Below, in pieces: positions 26,901-36,893 of a stretch of DNA of 63,173 bases. The notes below the pieces were generated by a model. It did no database searches. It saw only the letters and a list, made by a program, of their open reading frames with translations, and had not been told where the DNA came from. The translations under genes and the position numbers were made by a program. Source of the DNA: Streptomyces griseus subsp. griseus. Its GTDB lineage: Bacteria; Actinomycetota; Actinomycetes; Streptomycetales; Streptomycetaceae. Location: the NCBI RefSeq assembly GCF_000720255.1, contig NZ_JOJE01000043.1, positions 1 through 63,173 of the forward strand, in the 5' to 3' direction. Numbering within the stretch: the stretch's first letter is position 1; every line of letters starts with the position of its first letter.

Positions 26901-28260
26901 ACGCGGAATTCCGGGCGACTTCGGCGACATCCTCAGCGGCACGGATGCCTCGGAGCTCTACCGCTCGGTGATCCGCAGGGCGGAGAATTCCTCGAACTAC
27001 GGCGTGGAGTACGGAGTCCTCAGCCTGTTCGGCGTGCGGGACGGCACCAGTTGGACGGCGGTGGTGCCCACCGACGACGCTTCGCGGGACGAGGGAGACG
27101 TCGCGGTGTGGGCGGCGCGGAAGAAGGCGGGAGCGCCCGAGGCGGTGGCGGTGGTCGGCGACGGTCTGGTCCGGCTGAAGCTGACCGAGAGTGCCCCTCT
27201 CCTCATGCGCGCCACCTCCCAGGACGATCTGACGGAGCTCGCGCCGGACGCCGACCGCTTCGCCACCACGTACGGGGGCGAGCTGTATCTGAGCGCTCCG
27301 GGAGGCCCGACCCGGTCGGTGACGTTGCCGGGAGACCCGGACAACACCCGCTGGCAGCTCACCTGGGTGCGTGCGCAGGGCTGGGAAGGCGTAGCCGCCT
27401 GGGACGCGGAGGGCCTGAGCCTCGTCCTGTGTGCGGCCGACGACCCGGCGCGCCGCCTCGAGGTCGATCTCGGCTCGCTGCTCAAGAAGGGCGCCGAGAC
27501 CACCACCATCGAATCGGTGGGCCAACTGGGCAACGGTGACCTGGCTGTTCTGGTGTCCACCAACCAGGTCCTGCGCCTCGACCCGCGTACCGGGATGCCC
27601 GTCGCGCAGGCGCTGCGGGTGGCACCGCCCGAGCCGTACCCGCCCGGCCTCGGCAGCCCGGGCCAGCTCGTCCCCCGCCCGGGTCACCCCACCCAGGCAC
27701 TGATCGTCACCCGGTCCCGTCACAGGTACGGCGGACTGGAGCTGTGGGACCTCGCCAAGGGCGCCCGGGTAACCCACTGGACCGCGGCGATGGGCGTGGC
27801 CGGTCCGCTCGACGACGCGACGCAGAGCACCATGCGGTTCAGCTCGGACGGGGGCCTGGTGGCCGTGGCTCACCAGGACAAGAAGGTGCGGTTCTGGGAC
27901 GTGGCGACCGGCCGCCCGACAGGAGGCACGGTGCCCTTCGCCGCCGGCTCGAAGCTGATCGCCCTCATCGGCACCGAGACCCTGGTCTCGCTCGGCGGGA
28001 ACAACACCTTCCGGCTGCATGAGGTGCCGACCGGCCGGGCGCTGGGCGAGAGTCTGGCCTCACTGAACATCGACCAGTACTCGGCGGTGGTGACCGGCAC
28101 CACCGTCCGGCTCGTCGCGCGGGGGCAGCTCCAGAGCTTCGGCAGCGACCCGGAGACGTGGTGGCGGCAGCTCTGCCGAAGCGCGGACCGCCCCTACACC
28201 CAGGCCGAGCTCAAGCAGCTCCCGCCCGGCGCGCGCACCGGCCGCCCCTGCTCGGCCTGA
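23905..28260 (+). CDS. Trypsin-like protease / nSTAND NTPase / transmembrane / beta-propeller protein
   Basis: 1451 residues from GTG 23905 (GGGA seven bases before; ATG 23890 possible). Domain 1, about 1-215: trypsin-like protease with complete triad His49 (CTCAHLL), Asp93 (PADDIALL) and Ser167 (GFSGSPV). Domain 2, about 220-640: STAND NTPase beginning PFKGLLRFEETDAHLFLGRE, Walker A GQSGTGKSS (Lys261), Walker B VLVLDQFEEY (Asp351). One transmembrane helix at about 674-695 (VLRAFAATVTVLTLLAGWLAW). Domain 3, about 760-1430: WD40-like propeller (FSDDGRWYAMAAVDGSVRLW, FSSDGGLVAVAHQDKKVRFWD). nSTAND proteins use the C-terminal repeats to detect a trigger, then assemble and activate the effector. 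Intact catalytic residues imply an active protease. Confidence 0.93.
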   Translation: MTAADAHRPAPAAPRVAFEQGLARILDPSGEPVGAGFLLTRDLVCTCAHLLADLTDPQPPRPDEPVLVDFPLLTEGRSARVSATVTGWHPADDIALLRLAHEVPGAAPLPLAGPDAPLYGREARLYGFPEDTDTGVNAHGILRGGQGAGRIQLDAGHGSVPIRPGFSGSPVWDVEARHVVGLLATRGRGGIAGTAYLIPAGRLAPAGPHPSDDGGPFKGLLRFEETDAHLFLGRERETETLLSAVRERPLTLLTGQSGTGKSSLLRAGLLPRLRDTDAVVVVRTPREADDPAEFLGEALLALWEATESGADAAAHRATVREALAGDGLALAQLRERLRAATKDRLGVLVLDQFEEYAAAAPLAARRVVTWLRDLTAVGTKPVPGRGPRAVLSARHATLDVLAAALPAAERPHALVHLDPLTDEALARVIAEPLRPIPGAGLDPGLADLLLRDARTAQDTRGETNSLPLLEFTLAELWRRRSGGRLTLAAYQELGSLSGALAQHAERTLREAVDEGLADEQAARRLFQRLARPDGLGRFLPDTVPAAELDAGQLRLAQRMTREKLLVWTRPRPGEATGTGEAPGEALRMAHEALLREWEWLRTCLREGEEFRAWQADVAEHARRWREAGSRPFASAPERLLSAADHWRSERARDITDVEQAYLAAGRRQARRGAYVLRAFAATVTVLTLLAGWLAWDASRNRDTIEDQLAALASQQLADLSQERSPTDLGLSVQMAMGAWATDRTDKAGSALFRQYMRMRDVEAVHPGLWSGTVQRTASAPGRDVLAVITASSERRREVNIVTDATSGEPRVRRLDDVPKGDVADAFSDDGRWYAMAAVDGSVRLWRTDAADTGPRLLTGVRQPEPDEVYESSLDFSDDGSRLLRLYEYGEKHGRATTERAALDVWEVPSGTAVHGAGRLVAGRRGDDAAFVDEGRRVALSWIRKAPASYVSSVGVFGVSDGKEQRRLITDAKAFPDLTARGKLLHVGGKVLSVDGSRPERGIPGDFGDILSGTDASELYRSVIRRAENSSNYGVEYGVLSLFGVRDGTSWTAVVPTDDASRDEGDVAVWAARKKAGAPEAVAVVGDGLVRLKLTESAPLLMRATSQDDLTELAPDADRFATTYGGELYLSAPGGPTRSVTLPGDPDNTRWQLTWVRAQGWEGVAAWDAEGLSLVLCAADDPARRLEVDLGSLLKKGAETTTIESVGQLGNGDLAVLVSTNQVLRLDPRTGMPVAQALRVAPPEPYPPGLGSPGQLVPRPGHPTQALIVTRSRHRYGGLELWDLAKGARVTHWTAAMGVAGPLDDATQSTMRFSSDGGLVAVAHQDKKVRFWDVATGRPTGGTVPFAAGSKLIALIGTETLVSLGGNNTFRLHEVPTGRALGESLASLNIDQYSAVVTGTTVRLVARGQLQSFGSDPETWWRQLCRSADRPYTQAELKQLPPGARTGRPCSA

Positions 28261-28268
28261 CCTCTGGG

Positions 28269-28850
28269 TCAGTGGGCCGGCAGCCTGCCCTGTTGAAGGG
28301 GCGCCGACGCCTGCGGCGGGACGACCGGCCCGCCGAAGCGGTAGTCGCGCAGCTTGCGCCAGACGCCGTCGACGCCCTGTTCGTAGAGGGCGAAGCCGGT
28401 GCAGGACCACTCGGCCTCGTAGTCGGCGAGCTCTTCATAGGCACGGTCCATCGCCGCGTCGTCGATGCCGTGGGCCACCGTGACGTGCGGGTGGTACGGG
28501 AACTGCAGTTCGCGGGGCACCGGGCCGGAGGCGTCCCGGAGCTGCTTCTGCAGCCAGGTGCACGCCTCGGCGCCCTCGGCGATCCGGACGTACACGACCG
28601 GCGACAGGGGCCGGAAGGTGCCGGTGCCGGACAGCCGCATGGGGAACGGGCGGCCCGCCCCCGCCACCTCGGTCAGGTGCGCGTCGATCGCGGGCAGATC
28701 GGCGGCCTCGATCTCGGTCGGCGGCAGCAGGGTGACATGCGTGGGGATGCCGTGAGCAGCGGCGTCGCCGAAGCCCGCGCGCCGCTCCTGGAGCAGGCTG
28801 CCATGAGGCTCCGGGACCGCGATCGACACACCGATCGTTAGGGTCCCCAC
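28269..28850 (-). CDS. 2'-5' RNA ligase / 2H phosphoesterase family protein
   Basis: 193 residues with the two H-x-T motifs that define the 2H superfamily: THVTLLPP and HPHVTVAHG, about 85 residues apart. Members hydrolyse or form cyclic phosphodiester bonds on RNA ends or ADP-ribose 1'',2''-cyclic phosphate. GTG 28850 has AGGAGA four bases upstream. It ends eight bases from the convergent nSTAND gene with no terminator between them, and lies downstream of trpS on the same strand. Confidence 0.85.
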   Translation of the reverse strand: MGTLTIGVSIAVPEPHGSLLQERRAGFGDAAAHGIPTHVTLLPPTEIEAADLPAIDAHLTEVAGAGRPFPMRLSGTGTFRPLSPVVYVRIAEGAEACTWLQKQLRDASGPVPRELQFPYHPHVTVAHGIDDAAMDRAYEELADYEAEWSCTGFALYEQGVDGVWRKLRDYRFGGPVVPPQASAPLQQGRLPAH

Positions 28851-29023
28851 GTCGTCTCCTGTCGTCGTGTCGGCTGCGTTCCCGGGCTCGGTCTCAGCCT
28901 TCCGGCTATCGACTGTACGGCCACGGCCGGGTTGCGGGCAGGCGCAGCCGAAGTGATGTGCAGCGCTCTGCGGGGTGGTACGCCGGCCGGTGCGGCGGGC
29001 GTAGGCGCGTGTCCTTGCCCGCG

Positions 29024-32301
<3,278 letters not shown>

Positions 32302-32345
32302 GTCGTCGGCCTCCGGGTGGCGTGGCGTGCAAGCGGTCACGGTTC

Positions 32346-32436
32346 TCGGTCTGGCCCAGGCGCACGGCACTCGGTCACTCACGGGCCGCTCCCCGATGGT
32401 CCGTCCCATCCTTGCGCGCCAGTCACGACCCGTCGA
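32346..32436 (-). ncRNA. ZTP (pfl-motif) riboswitch in the glyA leader
   Basis: Read on the - strand, the leader contains the ZTP aptamer hallmarks in order: GGGTCGTGACTGGCG, then CCATCGGGGAGCGG, then GCGCCTGGGC, with GGCGC/GCGCC closing the helix and the conserved GGGGAGC and CCTGGGC segments placed for the pseudoknot. ZTP riboswitches sense ZMP/ZTP, which build up when 10-formyl-THF is short, and are known upstream of glyA, folD and purH in many bacteria. The aptamer ends about 45 bases before ATG, leaving room for a ribosome-site or terminator switch; I cannot tell which. Confidence 0.85.
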
Positions 32437-32551
32437 TCAGCCTACCGGCCACGCCGGAGAGCGAAGGTCCCGCGTCCACCATCCGAGCGAGGATAAGAAG
32501 GGAGGGCTGCAAGGAGGGCTGCCGCAGGGCTGTCTCACCCCGGGAGGTCCC

Positions 32552-33757
32552 GTGACCAAGACGGATGCGTTCATCGCCGCCGCCGACGCGCACAGCGCGC
32601 ACACCTACCACCCGCTGCCGGTGGTCGTCGCGAGCGCCGACGGGGCGTGGATGACGGATGTGGAGGGGCGGCGGTATCTGGATCTGCTGGCCGGTTACTC
32701 GGCGCTCAACTTCGGACACGGCAATCGGCGGCTCGTCGAGGCGGCGAAGGCCCAGCTGGAGCGGGTGACGCTGACCTCGCGGGCCTTCCACCACGACCGG
32801 TTCGCGGCGTTCTGCGCGGAGCTCGCCGAGCTGTGCGGCATGGAGATGGTGCTGCCGATGAACACGGGCACCGAGGCGGTGGAGACGGCCGTCAAGACCG
32901 TCCGGAAGTGGGGGTACCGGGTCAAGGGCGTGCCGGCGGAGATGGCGAAGATCGTCGTCGCGGGCAACAACTTCCACGGGCGTACGACGACCGTCATCAG
33001 CTTCTCGACGGATCCGGAGGCGCGCGCGGACTACGGGCCCTACACGCCCGGCTTCGAGATCGTGCCGTACGGGGACCTGACCGCGATGCGGGCGGCGATG
33101 ACCGAGAACACGGTCGCCGTGCTGCTGGAGCCGATCCAGGGCGAGGCGGGGGTGCTGGTGCCGCCGGCCGGTTATCTGCCGGCCGTGCGGGAGCTGACCC
33201 GGGAGCGGAACGTGCTGTTCGTCGCGGACGAGATCCAGTCCGGGCTGGGGCGGACCGGGCGGACGTTCGCGTGCGAGCACGAGGGGGTCGTGCCGGATGT
33301 GTACGTGCTGGGGAAGGCGCTGGGAGGCGGGATCGTGCCGGTGTCGGCGGTGGTGTCGAGCGCGGAGGTGCTGGGGGTCTTCCGGCCCGGGGAGCACGGG
33401 TCGACGTTCGGGGGGAATCCGCTGGCCTGTGCGGTGGCGCTGGAGGTGATCGCGATGTTGCGGTCGGGGGAGTTCCAGGGGCGGGCTGCGGAGCTCGGCG
33501 AGTTTCTGCACGGGGAGTTGAGGGCTCTGGCCGGCACGGGGAGAGTGACGGCCGTGCGGGGGCGGGGGTTGTGGGCGGGGGTCGATGTCGCGCCGGAGTG
33601 CGGCAGTGGGCGTGAGGTGTCGGAGAGGTTGATGGATCGGGGGGTGCTGGTGAAGGACACGCGCGGGCCTACGATCAGGATCGCGCCGCCGCTGATGATT
33701 TCCGAGGGGGACCTGGAGTGGGGGCTTGATCAGTTGCGGGGGGTGTTGGGTGCGTAG
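32552..33757 (+). CDS. rocD: Ornithine--oxo-acid aminotransferase
   Basis: 401 residues, class III PLP aminotransferase. GTG 32552 follows GGGAGG by four bases. Features: YHPLPVVVASADGAWMTDVEGRRYLDLLAGYSALNFGH (typical RocD start), MNTGTEAVETAVK, the Asp of VADEIQSGLGRTG, and PLP lysine K255 in LGKALGGG. It converts ornithine and 2-oxoglutarate to glutamate semialdehyde and glutamate in arginine catabolism. It is divergent from glyA, sharing a 250-base gap that holds the ZTP riboswitch. RocD is favoured over acetylornithine aminotransferase by the N-terminal pattern. Confidence 0.9.
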   Translation: MTKTDAFIAAADAHSAHTYHPLPVVVASADGAWMTDVEGRRYLDLLAGYSALNFGHGNRRLVEAAKAQLERVTLTSRAFHHDRFAAFCAELAELCGMEMVLPMNTGTEAVETAVKTVRKWGYRVKGVPAEMAKIVVAGNNFHGRTTTVISFSTDPEARADYGPYTPGFEIVPYGDLTAMRAAMTENTVAVLLEPIQGEAGVLVPPAGYLPAVRELTRERNVLFVADEIQSGLGRTGRTFACEHEGVVPDVYVLGKALGGGIVPVSAVVSSAEVLGVFRPGEHGSTFGGNPLACAVALEVIAMLRSGEFQGRAAELGEFLHGELRALAGTGRVTAVRGRGLWAGVDVAPECGSGREVSERLMDRGVLVKDTRGPTIRIAPPLMISEGDLEWGLDQLRGVLGA

Positions 33758-33760
33758 CGC

Positions 33761-33817
33761 CGTGGGCGGAATGGTCTGTCATGCGGTGCGGGCCGCATGT
33801 GGCTGATCCCGCCCACG
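33761..33817 (+). terminator. Nested hairpin after rocD
   Basis: Outer arms CGTGGGCGG and CCGCCCACG enclose an inner perfect hairpin CATGCGG/CCGCATG. It begins four bases after the rocD stop, in a convergent gap, and is probably bidirectional. Confidence 0.6.
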
Positions 33818-33915
33818 TCGGTAGGCGCACGGACGCCGCGGCCAGGCGGGGAGGGTCGCGGCGATGGTGTCCCACCACGACCGCGGCGACCCGCAGCAGC
33901 GCCCGGCGCGGAGCC

Positions 33916-34305
33916 TCACCGCCTCTGCTTTCTCACCGCCCAGCCGATGACGAATCCGAGCCCCGGCAAGGGCAGGACCGTCACCACGACGATCAGGGCC
34001 ACCAGGAAGAGGAACGCCAGTCCACCCGGAGTCCACCGGAAGCCGGTTCCGTAACTCTGGACAGCGCACGTCGCCGTCGTGGCAGCGGCCGACAGCGCGG
34101 CCACTGCCGTGGCTTCCCGCCGGGCGCCGAGACGGCCGAGGCCGACGCCCAGGGGGAAGCCCAGGACGCCGACCACGACGAAGACGACCAGCAACGGTAG
34201 CGCCGTGAGGTCACCCCTCGCGAGTGCTCTCGCCGCCCAGGGACTCGCCGCCGCGGCCACGACCCAGACGGCGGAGGGCAGCCAGACCTTTGCCGTGCTT
34301 CTCAT
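33916..34305 (-). CDS. Small four-helix membrane protein
   Basis: 129 residues with four hydrophobic segments: WLPSAVWVVAAAASPWAARAL, LTALPLLVVFVVVGVLGFPLGVGLG, TAVAALSAAATTATCAV and LAFLFLVALIVVVTVLPLPGLGFVIGWAV. No motif is recognised. Its ATG is 24 bases after the stop of the ATP-grasp ligase gene on the same strand and follows GAGGAG, so it is probably the third gene of that operon. A role as membrane partner of the ligase is an inference. Confidence 0.72.
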   Translation of the reverse strand: MRSTAKVWLPSAVWVVAAAASPWAARALARGDLTALPLLVVFVVVGVLGFPLGVGLGRLGARREATAVAALSAAATTATCAVQSYGTGFRWTPGGLAFLFLVALIVVVTVLPLPGLGFVIGWAVRKQRR

Positions 34306-34329
34306 CGCTCCTCATCGCCTCGCAGGAGG

Positions 34330-35517
34330 TCAAAGGATCACGTGAGGCAGAAAGCGGGCGTATTCGTCCGTCACCAAGCCTGACGACTCCCGGATGCCCA
34401 GGCCCGCCGACTCGTCCTCCACCACCCAGGCGCCGAGCACCACGTGGTTGCCGTCGAAGGCCGGCAACGGGGCCAGTTGCTGGTAGCAGCGGGGCTCGTC
34501 GCCGCGTACGACGGGCTCCGCGCCCGGCTCGTGGATCGTCACCCCGGCGCCCTCGCGGCCCAGCAGCGGCTTGGCCACGTAGCCCCGGTCGGAGGCCAGC
34601 TCCCGGGGGCCGTCCAGGTAGGCGGGGAGGAGGTTGGGGTGGTCGGGGTGGAGCTCCCAGAGGATGGCCAGGAGGGCCTTGTTGCTGAGGAGCATCTTCC
34701 AGGCCGGCTCTATCCAAACGGTGCTGCCCGTGCCGCCACCGTTGTCGAGCGTGTCGAGGACATGCTCCGCGAAGCGGTCGGTGGTGAGCCACTCCCAGGG
34801 GTAGAGCTTGAAGCAGCTGCGGATGAAACGGAGCCGGTTGTCGACGAAGCGACCGGAGAGACGGTCCCAGCCGATGTCCTCCATGGGTATCCAGTCCGTG
34901 TCCAGGCCGGCCTGTTCGGCGGTCTCCTTGAGGTAGGCGACCGTCATGAGGTCCTCGCCGAGTTCGTCGGCGGTGGAGTGCGCGAAGTACAGCGGGCTGC
35001 CCGGCGGGAGGAGGGCGGACTGCTTGCGCCAGGCGTCGACGAGGCGTTCGTGGAGGGAGTTCCACTGGTCGGCGCCGGGGAAGCGGTCCTCCATCCAGAA
35101 CCACTGGGGCGAGGCGGCCTCGACCAGGGAGGTGGGGGTGTCGGCGTTGTACTCCAGGAGCTTGGCCGGGCCCGTACCGTCGTAGCGGAGGTCGAAGCGG
35201 CCGTAGACGGAGGGGAGTTCGGCCCGGCGGTGCCAGGCCTCGGCGACCGCGGCGGCGAGGCGCGGGTCGGTGATGCCGAGGTCGGCGAAGCGGTCGGCGG
35301 AGACGATGTGGTCGGCGGCCGCCAGGCACATGCGGTGCAGTTCCTCGACGACCTCCTCCAGCGCCTCGACCTCGTCGAGGGCGAAGACGTAGTACGCGCT
35401 CTCGTCCCAATAGGGGCGCAGCGAGTCGTCGGGGTGGCGGGTCAGCGGATAGACGAGGCCCTGTTCCTCGACGATCCGCTGCCAGTCGGGGCGGGGCTCG
35501 ATGGTGCGGCGTTCCAC
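34330..35517 (-). CDS. Glutathionylspermidine synthase-family ATP-grasp ligase (YgiC/YjfC-like)
   Basis: 395 residues from GTG 35517, the start giving VERRTIEPRPDWQ; the Ala/Pro-rich open sequence further upstream overlaps the previous gene and was rejected. Family blocks: YWDESAYYVF, RFDLRYDG.GPAKLLEYNADTPTSLVEAA.PQWFW, LYFAHS..ELGEDLMTVAYL, WIEPAWKMLLSNKALLAILWELHPDHPNLLPAY, and the ATP-grasp end YVAKPLLGREGAGVTIHEPG. GSP synthases amide-link glutathione to spermidine, but Streptomyces uses mycothiol, so another amine/carboxylate pair is expected. Pairing with a YgiB-like lipoprotein mirrors E. coli ygiB-ygiC. Confidence 0.88.
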   Translation of the reverse strand: MERRTIEPRPDWQRIVEEQGLVYPLTRHPDDSLRPYWDESAYYVFALDEVEALEEVVEELHRMCLAAADHIVSADRFADLGITDPRLAAAVAEAWHRRAELPSVYGRFDLRYDGTGPAKLLEYNADTPTSLVEAASPQWFWMEDRFPGADQWNSLHERLVDAWRKQSALLPPGSPLYFAHSTADELGEDLMTVAYLKETAEQAGLDTDWIPMEDIGWDRLSGRFVDNRLRFIRSCFKLYPWEWLTTDRFAEHVLDTLDNGGGTGSTVWIEPAWKMLLSNKALLAILWELHPDHPNLLPAYLDGPRELASDRGYVAKPLLGREGAGVTIHEPGAEPVVRGDEPRCYQQLAPLPAFDGNHVVLGAWVVEDESAGLGIRESSGLVTDEYARFLPHVIL

Positions 35518-35533
35518 CTGTGGCGTCCCGGGC

Positions 35534-35887
35534 TCAGCCGCCGCCGCTGCCGGAGCCGGAGCAGCCGAAGCCGCCGCGGTCGACGGCCTCGCTGCGGCTG
35601 AAGGTGCCGTCGTCGGCACGGCCGTTGCTGACGTCGGCGTCGTAGTACCAGGCGGCGTCGGTCCTCTTGCCGGTCTTGCCGGTCTTGCCCTTCTTGCCGG
35701 AGGACGAGGAACCGGACTTGCAGTTCTTGTCGGCGACGACCTTGTATCCGTAGACGGAGTCGTAGTTGTCGCGGTCCACGCAGCGGCGGTCGGGGTCCGA
35801 TCCGCAGGCCGTCAGGGTCGCCGCGACGACTCCCATGCCGCCGAGTACGACCGTGCTGGAGCGCAGTCGCCTCCGTGTCTCCGCCAT
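35534..35887 (-). CDS. Small YgiB-like lipoprotein
   Basis: 117 residues. N-terminal signal with lipobox LTAC (cleavage before the Cys), then a Cys-containing head (DPDRRCVDRDNYDSVYGYKVVADKNCKSG), a Ser/Lys/Gly linker with KTGKTGK repeats, an AAWYYDADV segment and the C-terminal RGGFGCSGSG. The C-terminal RGGFG recalls E. coli YgiB (DUF1190), whose gene also precedes the ATP-grasp ligase ygiC. ATG 35887 follows GGGGAGA. It ends 16 bases before the ligase start, clearly one operon. It may be the substrate or anchor for the ligase (inference). Confidence 0.78.
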   Translation of the reverse strand: MAETRRRLRSSTVVLGGMGVVAATLTACGSDPDRRCVDRDNYDSVYGYKVVADKNCKSGSSSSGKKGKTGKTGKRTDAAWYYDADVSNGRADDGTFSRSEAVDRGGFGCSGSGSGGG

Positions 35888-36001
35888 GTCCCCGTCTCCC
35901 CGTGTCTCCCCGTGCGAAGTCTCTCCCGTACTCAGCCTAGAGATGGGTGAGAAAGGGTATGCGCCGGCCCCGGTCATTTCGGCTGCCTCTAGAGTCCCTA
36001 T

Positions 36002-36862
36002 GTGCTGTTTGGAATGGTGTGCGCGCTTGGCGCGGCGGTCTGCTTCGGTACGGCGACGGTGTTGCAGGCGATCGCCGCGCGGGCGGCGGCAGGTGGGGGC
36101 GGCGGTGAGGCCGCGCTGCTGCTGCGGGCACTGCGGCAGTGGCGGTATCTGGCCGGGCTGGCGCTGGACGGGCTCGGGTTCCTGTTGCAGATCGCCGCGC
36201 TCAGATCCCTTCCGATCTACGCCGTGGGCGCGGCGCTCGCCGCCAGTCTCGCGGTGACGGCGGTGGTGGCGGCGCGGTTGCTGCGGGTGCGGTTGAGCCG
36301 GGTCGAGTGGGGCGCGGTCGCGGTGGTGTGCGCGGGCCTCGCGATGCTGGGGCTGGCGTCCGGGACGGAGGGCGACGAGGCGGGACCCGACTGGTTGTCG
36401 TACGCGATGCTCGGGGTGGCGGTCGCGGTGCTGCTGCTGGGGGTGCTGGGCGGGCGACTGCCGGAGCGGGGGCGGGCGATGGTGCTGGGGCTGGCGTCGG
36501 GGTTCGGGTTCGGGGTGGTGGAGGTGGCGGTGCGGCTCATCGACGATCTCGATCCGGGCTCGCTGTTGAGCAATCCGGCGACGTACGCGTTGCTGCTCGG
36601 GGGCGGGGCGGCGTTTCTGGCGCTGACGTCGGCGTTGCAGCGGGGGTCGGTGACCGCGGCGACGGCCGGGACGGTGATCGGGGAGACGATCGGGCCGGCG
36701 CTGGTGGGGGTGGTGTGGCTGGGGGACCGTACGCGGGAGGGGCTGGCGTGGCTCGCGGTGCTGGGGTTTGTGGTGGCCGTGGTGGGGGCGTTGGGGTTGG
36801 CGCGGTTCGGGGAGGTGGCCTCCGGCGAGCAAACGGAGGATCGTGCGGGGGCGTTGGGGTGA
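36002..36862 (+). CDS. DMT/EamA-superfamily-like ten-helix membrane protein
   Basis: 286 residues, almost entirely hydrophobic, with two similar halves of about five helices each as in drug/metabolite transporters (GMVCALGAAVCFGTATVLQAIAARAA ... ALQRGSVTAATAGTVIGETIGPALVGVVWLGDRTREGLAWLAVLGFVVAVVGALGL). The second half has the EamA 'G..IGPALVG..WLGDR' end pattern. Substrate unknown. TAGAGT (35990-35995) ends six bases before GTG 36002, a leaderless arrangement. Divergent from the lipoprotein/ligase operon. Confidence 0.82.
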   Translation: MLFGMVCALGAAVCFGTATVLQAIAARAAAGGGGGEAALLLRALRQWRYLAGLALDGLGFLLQIAALRSLPIYAVGAALAASLAVTAVVAARLLRVRLSRVEWGAVAVVCAGLAMLGLASGTEGDEAGPDWLSYAMLGVAVAVLLLGVLGGRLPERGRAMVLGLASGFGFGVVEVAVRLIDDLDPGSLLSNPATYALLLGGGAAFLALTSALQRGSVTAATAGTVIGETIGPALVGVVWLGDRTREGLAWLAVLGFVVAVVGALGLARFGEVASGEQTEDRAGALG

Positions 36863-36870
36863 GTCTTTGG

Positions 36871-36892
36871 GGGCTCGGACACGTGCCCCCTC
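36871..36892. terminator. Small hairpin between convergent genes
   Basis: GGGGGCTC and GTGCCCCC pair at seven of eight positions between the DMT permease and MocR gene ends. Weak but the only structure in a 31-base convergent gap. Confidence 0.35.
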
Positions 36893-36893
36893 C

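Noticed and set aside
25306..28020. A 904-codon open frame opposite the nSTAND gene
   Set aside because: Arg/His/Gly-rich shadow; the + strand frame has clear protease, NTPase and propeller motifs.
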